Assembly (NCBI GenBank): GCA_047495785.1
Contig: JBLDXI010000010.1
Location: forward strand, 558,001 to 622,000
DNA from: Lepidodermella squamata
Taxonomy: Eukaryota; Gastrotricha
Length of the DNA stretch: 64,000 nt
Reading direction: 5' to 3'
Below the pieces are notes generated by a model. It was not told the DNA's origin. It saw only the letters and a list, made by a program, of their open reading frames with translations, and did not search any database. The position numbers were made by a program, and so were the translations under genes. Below are positions 56,513 through 64,000 of the stretch, piece after piece. Position 1 is the first letter of the stretch. Every line of letters begins with the position of its first letter.

Positions 56513-57093
56513 GGCAGCTTTAAGTGTTGTGGAGAATAAACTGGGCAGACCGCAAATACACGTAGGGAAAAATGTATTATAATAGATAAAAGTAATTTTC
56601 CACCGCTATAATGACGTGAAACAGTTATCTGCAGTAAAAAATGAGCATATTTGCAGCCACAGTTGTAGTGATGTGAAAACGTAAACTGCATTCATTGAAA
56701 CAGGGCTGAGATAAATTGACGCCCATCAAAAAACCTGGATGAATATGCGCTTACGATGTGGAAAATTCAGGTTAAATGTTGCTTTCCAATCAATTTTCTG
56801 AGAAATTCGACGTAAAATAAACTCCTGAAAATGTCAGGTCACCCATTTTTTATTTAATGTTTTATTTATATAATGCTAAGCTACTTGCGACTGCACCAAA
56901 TCTGGCCAGTTCCCAAAGGAAATAAAACGTTAAAATTTAATATGATCATACAAGAGTTCATGACAACTGATCTGGCAGTGAGTATCGAGTTTACGAATGC
57001 GGCGGATGAGCTCACCTGGGACTTTAATTCAATTATTAGTTGAGTGCTAGCAGCGATTTCCGGAATTGGTTGCAGAACACTAGATTCAGGATA
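56513..57093. other. region between P450 and the Cys-loop cluster
   Basis: Contains the promoter of the P450 (minus) and of the first Cys-loop receptor, including the shared CACCTGGGACTT element at 57013-57024. Confidence 0.4.
56988..57025 (+). promoter_or_regulatory. conserved upstream element of Cys-loop receptor 1
   Basis: Reads TTTACGAATGCGGC...CTCACCTGGGACTT. Similar blocks precede the other two receptor genes at 59148 and 62302. It includes an E-box (CACCTG) followed by GGACTT, about 70-80 bases before the ATG. Confidence 0.55.
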
Positions 57094-58421
57094 ATGAAAA
57101 TCATGATCACTTGCTCTTTGGCGTTTATGATCCTGATTTTGAACGTCCTAATCGAGGCAACAAGGCTTGTAACCGATTCCAATGACGACCCAAGCCTTAT
57201 TGGCAGAAGTGACCTTGTACTTCGTGACAGATTTTTTCGTCTCTGCCCAATTGCGAGAGCGATAAACCTGCCCTCTGCATGGCAGCTAGATACTGGAAAT
57301 TACAGCTCTCCCATCAAAACAACTCTATACTCAATGATAATGCAAGTCAGCGCGGTCAACGATTTAGACATGAGGTAATCATAATTAAGTATTGCAATCA
57401 CTGGATTCAAATTTCCATCTCTAAGCATGACAGTTGCTATGAACCTGGGGATGAATTGGCTGATTCCTTGTCGACCAAACATTAGGTCTGAACTCTTGCC
57501 TGGCTACGAGAATTTAACGCAGGCCACCTTGGATCGTATTCAATTTGCGATTCCATCAGATACGGTTTGGTGGCCGGATGTGCAGCACATTAATGCTGTC
57601 GGAGAAGCTACAAGGCCGCTGAGAGAGTACTCCAGCTAAATCTTTTTCTTGAGTAGCAATAAAATTGCTTCTTTTTAATTAATTTTAGAGAAAGATATAT
57701 CCGCGCGCGCCCATTCCATAGTAGTGGATTTCGTTATGTCATTAGCTGCCTTCGATCCTTCACCTCTCTCTGCTATGGTTTCAGCTTCACTAAGTTTCCA
57801 TTCGACCAGGCGACGTGCACATTCGAATTTGAGCACGAAAATCGTGCAAATGAAGCATCAATCGCCATCGAAAGGGTTGGAATAAACGACGACTACACGC
57901 CAGTTCGTGATGACGACATTTGGCTATTCGTCTCCTACAACGGATCGATTGTTAACAAAGCCGGATATCACCACGCTACCTGTATCTTGGTTCTGAAACG
58001 GAAGTATCAATATTACGTCGCAAATGTCTTCATTCCATCAATCACGCTGTTTCTCATCCAAATATTCGCTTTAGTCATGGATCCTGGTCATCCGGACCGC
58101 CCGACCTTTTGTATCACTGTGAATCTTTCGCTCGCCGTACTCCTAACCTTGGTTTTTACGCTTATACCCCGAACATCCCAGGAAGTCTACCTTATCAATA
58201 TATTGGTATTTTTCATGATTATATGTGTAGTTCTGACTGTTTATACTCTGATTACTAACTATGTTGAAAGCATGAAGTTCGCTAAAGCTATATTTTTCGG
58301 CCGTGCAAATGGTAAAGGCGGAGTTCGCTTTATCCGGCTATGCGACCTCGGAGTCTCTATGGTCGCTTTTTGGGTTGGCATTGGAGCTCTGCTCTATTAC
58401 GGAGCAATGATGATTTCGTGA
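57094..58421 (+). CDS. Cys-loop ligand-gated ion channel subunit 1
   Basis: Three exons: 57094-57374, 57426-57626, 57689-58421, giving 404 residues. A signal peptide (ITCSLAFMILILNVLIEA) starts the protein. The extracellular domain has MTVAMNLGMNWLIPC, SDTVWWPDVQHINAV and a Cys-loop CYGFSFTKFPFDQATC. M1 is YYVANVFIPSITLFLIQIFA, M2 TFCITVNLSLAVLLTLVFTL, M3 VYLINILVFFMIICVVLTVY, M4 VSMVAFWVGIGALLYY. The M3-M4 loop is only about 40 residues and contains RANGKGGVRF. The Cys-loop spans 14 residues rather than the usual 13. No PAR (anion) or GEK (cation) signature precedes M2, so ion selectivity is unclear. The protein should be a plasma-membrane pentamer subunit. The ATG at 57103 is an alternative start. 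Confidence 0.87.
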
Positions 58422-59296
58422 TAATTATTCATCATGACCTTTGCCGTTGGAAAAACCGTTATTATTATTGCCGGATTGGATTATTATTTTATGTAATCGT
58501 GAACAATTCTTTTAATGTTTAATCTCATTATTAATTGCATTTCTATATCGATGAACTGAATGCATTGAAATTCGTTTAAAATGATCAATTTTCTTACGGA
58601 TTTTTGTGCGAATTTTCGTGATGCCTGGTGATGCCTGAGGTTCGTCAGGAGGCGTGACCAATGCGCGGGGAGTTGAGGAACTAACAGCGCAACAAGAAGG
58701 TCTGAGAATCCTGGGTACTAGGGGCACCAGCTCGGCCTGCTCTGGTCCGAGGAAGCTATCTATCTGCTCTGTTCTCCAAACCTCCAAACCTCAACTCTGT
58801 TGTCCTTGCCCACAAACTGCTGACGCCGGCGCCTGCTCCCTTTTTGCTCCCTTTACTGCGACGCGGCTGCCGATGTTGCCATACGCCAGCGATTAGCTAA
58901 AACCTTTCAAGGCCAGTGGGATTGACTATGTTAAAGCATCTTCGTGGCGTCCCTCTTCAACCTCATTGTTCAACGTGCCTTCGGGAGCTACTTTACTGTC
59001 GATGTAGTTGTTACCAACTAGTGAGGTTTCATTTTTAATTATATTTCAAATTAATTGATCGCGCCTCAATCTTTTAAACTGTTTCCTCCGGAATCTTTAT
59101 CGCACTTGATGGGCATAGGCACTCATAATAGCTCAATCAGGTTCTGTTTTGCGAATACGACGGACAAAAACCACCTGGGACTTCGATGTAATTACGCACT
59201 GCGCATGGCGTGACAATTTACTAGTGCAGGTTTTTTTCGGACAAAGTTGAGAAACACCCAGCTCGTTCTAATTTTTTTACGATTTAAATCACTATA
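58422..59296. other. intergenic region between channel genes 1 and 2
   Basis: AT-rich apart from a GC-richer patch near 58620-58870. The promoter element of gene 2 lies at 59148-59185. No gene is supported. Confidence 0.4.
59148..59185 (+). promoter_or_regulatory. conserved upstream element of Cys-loop receptor 2
   Basis: Reads TTTGCGAATACGACGG...CCACCTGGGACTT, aligned with the elements at 56988 and 62302. It lies about 115 bases upstream of the ATG. Confidence 0.55.
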
Positions 59297-60619
59297 ATGT
59301 TACTAGCTCATCCGATACTTCTCATTTTTGCCATTTTGAATCGTGAGTATATCATCGAGGCAACGAAACTTGTTATCGATTCGAATGACGACACAAACCT
59401 TGCTGGTAGCCGAGACCTCGTGCTTCGCGAGCGATTTTTTCGTCTCTGCCCTATAGCGAAGGCAGCTAACCTTCCTGCAGCCTGGCAGCTCGAGTCTGGA
59501 AATTACAGTTCTCCCATTGTAACAAGTCTTACATCACACCTTATGCAAGTAAGCGTGGTCAGCGATGTAGATATGACGTAAGCAAGTTTACAGAAAGAAA
59601 TAGTCTATCAAACTTGATTAATTTTCTTCAAGTATGACGGTTGCTATGAATCTGGCGATGAATTGGATTATTCCGTGTCAACCTAACATTAGAAATGATA
59701 TTTTCCCTGGCTACGAAAATCTGACTAGGTCCACTTTAGACCGCTTGCAATTTTCGATACCATCAGATTCGGTTTGGTGGCCTGACATGCAGCACATTAA
59801 TGCTGTCGGGGATGTATCAAGGCCGTTGAGAGAGTAAGTTGTACAACAATTCGAATTACAGCGTCTATTATGCCAGATAATTTCAGAGAGAGATTTATTC
59901 GAGTGCGGCCATTTCACAAGCAAGGAATCCGGTATCTAATTAGCTGCCTCCGATCCTTCACCTCTCTTTGCTATGGTTTCAGCTTTACTAAGTTTCCATT
60001 TGACCAGGCGACGTGCACGTTTGAATTCGAGCACGAAAATCGTGCGAATGAGGCCTCAATTGTTATAGAGAAGGTGGACGTAAATGACGACTACTCGCCG
60101 GTTCGTAATGACGACATTTGGGTATTCGTGTCTTACAATGGTTCAGTTGTCAACAAAGCGGGTTATGATCACGCTACCTGTACGTTGGTACTGAAACGGA
60201 AGTATCAATATTACGTCGCGAATGTCTTCATTCCATCAATCACGCTTTTTCTAATTCAATTACTAGCGTTGGTCATGGATCCTGGACATCCTGACCGGCC
60301 GACGTTTTGTGTTACCGTCAATCTGTCGCTTGCTGTACTTCTCACTCTGGTTTTCACATTGATACCTCGAACATCTCAGGAAGTCTATCTTATCAACATA
60401 CTTGTGTTCTTCATGGTTATATGCGTTGTTCTTACTGTATATACTCTGATCACCAATTACGTCGAAATCATGAAGTTCGCCAAAACCGTATTTTTCGCAC
60501 GCGCCAATGGTAAAGGCGGAGTTCGCTTCATCCGGCTTTGCGACCTTGGAGTGGCTCTTTTAGCCTTTCTGTTTGGAATTGGAGCTCTGTTTTACTATGG
60601 AACAAAAATGGTACATTAA
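59297..60619 (+). CDS. Cys-loop ligand-gated ion channel subunit 2
   Basis: Three exons: 59297-59577, 59633-59833, 59887-60619, giving 404 residues. The exon lengths (281, 201, 733) are identical to those of subunit 1. Signal peptide HPILLIFAILNREYIIEA, then TKLVIDSNDD, MTVAMNLAMNWIIPC, the Cys-loop CYGFSFTKFPFDQATC (14 residues between the cysteines), M1 YYVANVFIPSITLFLIQLLA, M2 TFCVTVNLSLAVLLTLVFTL, M3 INILVFFMVICVVLTVY, and M4 VALLAFLFGIGALFYYG. The short M3-M4 loop carries RANGKGGVRF. AATAAA lies at 60742-60747. Function is as for the neighbouring subunits. They may assemble into hetero-pentamers, which is inference. Confidence 0.87.
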
Positions 60620-60741
60620 TTGGCATCATCTGGGGCGCTGATCCTTTTCGATCGTAAACAGCCCTATGCCTTATATATGAGAAAGTGGCTCTAATCAGGG
60701 TTCGTTTGTACTGTATATGACTTTTCAGCGTGGTGAATTCC

Positions 60742-60747
60742 AATAAA
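60742..60747 (+). terminator. polyadenylation signal of Cys-loop subunit 2
   Basis: AATAAA 123 bases after the stop codon. Confidence 0.45.
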
Positions 60748-61746
60748 ATATGTTTTTTGAAGCAACTGCTTCTCTTTCCGTGATCATAGGTCAATTCCTG
60801 TTCTGGAACTGTTCTAAACATTCCGGGATAGATGATCGGTCCCTTTCTTTCGCGCGTCATCCCAGCCTGCCCGGCGGTCGGCATTAAAAGAGGTCAAAAC
60901 CTTTCTTTGCTGACGATCGAAACTTTCGAGACTTTCGAAACGATCGAAATGCCAACAAAAAGCAAACGTCAAATGTATATATTTCTTTACAATATAGTAA
61001 AGTTGCGGTTTCCACCATAAAACAGGCTGGAGTCTGGCTACGCTAGAATGCCAGGCATTATTATCCCTGCTTCTGAGGATGAATGTATGGATTATGGTGC
61101 TCGAGTTGATGCCTCAGTTTACGAGACTTACGAAAAGGTTAATGTCGGACGAACGAGACTCCGAGGACATGGAGAGAATGGTCAGAAAAACATGTCACAA
61201 GATACGCATTATCGAGCATTCGTGATAACTGCGCCAACATTATAGCCCATCAGTTTCATAATTGCGCCTTCATTCCCGGCAAGGTGAGGTGCAAATCCAA
61301 CACATGTGAAATTTCTCATAACCATAGTAGGAGAGACATTTTGAGATTCCTGAGAAGGCCGGGAAGGATTAGCTATTCTCAGTAACTCGATTGTTGCCAT
61401 TATTCTTAGGACTACGCAATTTTGAGCTAGCACGTAGGCCTTGAAATTTGCGAAAAAACTCAAAAAGGACAAGATAGGCGTAGAGAGTGTCATGATGTTA
61501 CTACTGCTGAAACTTCTGAAAAATAATTCATATTGAGGCTTGAGGTGGCTGTTTTGTCGCATACTCGACCATTGTCGTGATTATTTCAATTTTCAACTTT
61601 GACTTTGATAATGCTTACTTAGATACACAGTGCATACTTAAAACCGTAGTAAAGATGTGAGCAAAAACGTGAGCCGTTTTCTTTGAAATAATATGAATAC
61701 TGAGAGGAATTATTCATGGGTTTTAAAAATTTATCTGAATTCATGC
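60748..61746. other. intergenic region, left part
   Basis: Between channel genes 2 and 3. No gene is supported. Confidence 0.3.
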
Positions 61747-61862
61747 CCCAAATCACTCTAATTCATGTACAAAAATGGAGTTATTTATCTACTGAAAGCA
61801 TGAATTTAGATACCCAAACTAAATTCATGCTTTCGGTAGATCGGTAAATTAGGGTGATATTT
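61747..61862. repeat. imperfect inverted repeat between channel genes
   Basis: The core is CTACTGAAAGCATGAATTTA near 61789-61808 paired with TAAATTCATGCTTTCGGTAG near 61820-61840, with one mismatch. Weaker complementarity extends outward (CACTCTAATT against AATTAGGGTG). A MITE-like hairpin or fold-back fragment is likely. Confidence 0.6.
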
Positions 61863-62301
61863 TTTCTGGTGTAGTCCAAAGTAAAAAATTCGAATATTAA
61901 ATTTTTAAATTTAAATTTTCACTTTTCTCAAAATTTGCTACGGATAAAAATGTCCACTTTCGGGTTTTTCATGTTATAACTTTTTTCCGTGGCACGAGTC
62001 GAAAAATCGCATAAAAAGTAGGGCTAGGAAGCCCAAACTTTTCACAAAAAAACAAATTTAAAACTTTTGATTATAAATTATCAATCCGTGAATCTTCACC
62101 CTAATTCGCACCAACTGAGCTGAAGGTACCATCCAGTCTTAATTCCCTTATGACAGGTTAAAACTATTTGTCACGCCACAGGCTATGGAGTTGCCTGGAG
62201 ACAGAATAATAGATCCCGCTTGCTATTAACAGTCCATCACACCTTCGTGACGATGCGTGTTCTTGCCAACTGAATGTCTGTCAATCATGAAGTTCGCAAT
62301 C

Positions 62302-62342
62302 AGTTTCGTGGATACGGCCAACGGAACTCACCTGGGATTTCA
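62302..62342 (+). promoter_or_regulatory. conserved upstream element of Cys-loop receptor 3
   Basis: Reads TTTCGTGGATACGGCC...CTCACCTGGGATTT, aligned with the elements before genes 1 and 2. The last bases vary (GATT against GACT). It lies about 95 bases upstream of the ATG. Confidence 0.55.
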
Positions 62343-62434
62343 CTTTATTTATTGCGTGTCAGCATTTCAGTGCAGGAAGCCATTCAAGCTCATCTGCATA
62401 ATACCAAATGCATTCTGATTGACAGCTAGAAATT

Positions 62435-63746
62435 ATGATAGTTCATTCTATAATTTTTATAGTTCTGAATAATATTCTCCTAAGCGGGGCAACGAAACTT
62501 GTTATCGATTCCAATGACGACCCAAACCTTGCTGGAAGTCGTGACCTCGTACTTCGCGAGCGATTTTTTCGACTATGCCCTATTGCGAAGGCGATCAACT
62601 TGCCATCAGCCTGGCATTTAGAGACTGGAAATCACAGTTCTCCTATCATGACAAATCTGACGTCACTCATTATGCAAGTAAGCGTGATCAGCGATGTGGA
62701 TATGAGGTAATCAAATTATTTATTAAATTCCTAAAAATCGGCAATTCAAACTTGTGTTCTGCAAGCATGACAGTGGCTATGAACCTGGCGATGTTTTGGA
62801 ACATGCCTTGTCAGCCTAACATTAAATCTGAACTGTTGCCCGGATACGAGAATCTCACTCAGTCCATTTTGGATCGCTTGCAATTTCCAATACCATCAGA
62901 TTCGGTTTGGTGGCCTGATATGCAGCACATAAATGCTGTCGGGGATGTGTCAAGGCCGTTGAGAGAGTAAATCCTTAGAATACTTCTTTGGTTAATCTAA
63001 TTTTTAATTTCAGTGAACAATATATCCGAGTGCGCCCGTTCCATAGGAATGGACATCGCTTCGTTATCAGCTGCATTCGATCATTCACCTCTCTCTGCTA
63101 TGGCTTTAGCTTCACAAAGTTTCCATTCGATCAGGCGACGTGCACATTCGAATTCGAACACGAGAATCGTGCGAATGAGGCATCTATCGCCATCGAAAGG
63201 GTTGGAATAAATGACGACTACACGCCAGTTCGTGATGACGACATTTGGGTATTCGTCTCCTACAATGGTTCAGTTGTCAGCAAAGGGGGATTCGATCACG
63301 CCACCTGTACCTTGGTACTGAAGCGGAAGTATCAATATTACGTCGCAAATGTCTTCATTCCATCCATCACGCTATTTCTCATCCAGATAATAGCGTTGGT
63401 CATGGATCCTGGACATCCTGACCGGCCGACGTTTTGTGTAACAGTCAATCTATCGCTTGCAGTAACCCTGACTGTGGTTTTTACGTTGATACCTCGAACA
63501 TCCCAGGAAGTCTACTTAATCAACATATTGGTCGTTTTCATGATGATTTGCGTCGTTCTGACTGTGTACACATTGATTACGAACTATATTGAAAGCATGA
63601 AATTCGCCAAAACCTTATTTTTCGTACGTGCTAATGGCAAAGGCGGAGTTCGATTCATTCGGCTTTGTGACCTTGGGGTGTCTATCTTAGCGTTTTGGTT
63701 CGGAATCGGAGCGCTACTCTACTACGGAGCAAAGATGGTTGCTTGA
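62435..63746 (+). CDS. Cys-loop ligand-gated ion channel subunit 3
   Basis: Three exons: 62435-62706, 62766-62966, 63014-63746, giving 401 residues. Exon 1 is 272 bases, nine fewer than in genes 1 and 2, because the signal peptide is shorter (MIVHSIIFIVLNNILLSG). The rest aligns without gaps: TKLVIDSNDD, MTVAMNLAMFWNMPC, SDSVWWPDMQHINAV, Cys-loop CYGFSFTKFPFDQATC, M1 ANVFIPSITLFLIQIIAL, M2 TFCVTVNLSLAVTLTVVFTL, M3 YLINILVVFMMICVVLTVY, M4 VSILAFWFGIGALLYYG, and the short loop RANGKGGVRF. AATAAA follows at 63796. Ion selectivity and ligand are unknown. Confidence 0.88.
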
Positions 63747-63795
63747 AAATGCTGTTATATTAATGTCTTCGTATTCCGGACTTGATTCAATTCCT

Positions 63796-63801
63796 AATAA
63801 A
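63796..63801 (+). terminator. polyadenylation signal of Cys-loop subunit 3
   Basis: AATAAA about 50 bases after the stop codon. Confidence 0.5.
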
Positions 63802-64000
63802 AGATGGTCTCCTGCAGTTATCCTGGTTATTTTTTGCTAACATCTGGTATAATATTTTCAAAAATCCATAAATATAAGAATTTTGCGAAGAATTAGTAAT
63901 ATAATACGGGCGAATTTCAATAATTAATTCCAACCGATTAATTCTCGCACCCATCAACTAGAACCTCGAGCATCCCGATTTCATACCGGATCGTGGTATT

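Overview
This window is animal nuclear DNA from an invertebrate with a compact genome. Genes are split by many short introns (mostly 45-80 bp, GT..AG) and often lie only tens to hundreds of bases apart. Gene content points to an ecdysozoan, with nematode or tardigrade as the best guesses: a nematode-style astacin with an EGF-like and a CUB domain, a run of divergent nuclear hormone receptors, and runs of Cys-loop receptors and GABA-B-like class C GPCRs. Splice acceptors are not uniformly of the TTTTCAG type seen in Caenorhabditis, so I leave the phylum open. No rRNA, tRNA, CRISPR or viral coding sequence was recognised.

Layout. 0-4.2 kb: a possible immunoglobulin-domain exon fragment on the minus strand, then a 15-exon secreted astacin-like gene that has lost its zinc-binding residues and carries EGF, CUB, kringle and three cysteine repeats. 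4.2-5.9 kb: a fold-back repeat. 6.2-7.1 kb: two small secreted paralogues (minus). 8.0-10.2 kb: a rhodopsin-family GPCR. 11.5-14.4 kb: a tandem pair of hydroxylysine-kinase-like genes. 15.2-28.0 kb: two neutral alpha-glucosidase (GH31) paralogues separated by 7 kb of repeat-rich DNA with at least four fold-back or TIR elements. 28.3-29.9 kb: a dead class C GPCR copy. 30.8-34.6 kb: a membrane-anchored GTPase and, convergent with it, a gene in which a complete protein kinase domain is joined in frame to an AIG1/GIMAP-type GTPase and a cysteine-rich tail. 35.4-44.1 kb: two intact class C GPCRs flanking a frameshifted Cys-loop receptor. 44.2-48.1 kb: two cytosolic M20 dipeptidases (CNDP2-like). 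48.2-54.8 kb: four nuclear receptors with an enlarged second zinc finger. 54.9-56.5 kb: a cytochrome P450. 57.1-63.7 kb: three tandem Cys-loop receptors that share a promoter motif.

Most genes occur as tandem duplicates with conserved intron phases, so local duplication has built this region: HYKK x2, GH31 x2, class C GPCR x2 plus a pseudogene, M20 x2, nuclear receptors x4, Cys-loop receptors x3, small secreted proteins x2. No joint pathway is evident. The strongest candidate for something undescribed is the kinase-AIG1 GTPase fusion, followed by the inactive astacin with kringle and cysteine repeats, the enlarged nuclear-receptor zinc finger, and the unnamed secreted pair.

Exon coordinates were worked out by hand from splice signals and reading phase. 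Where a full exon list is given, all phases close.
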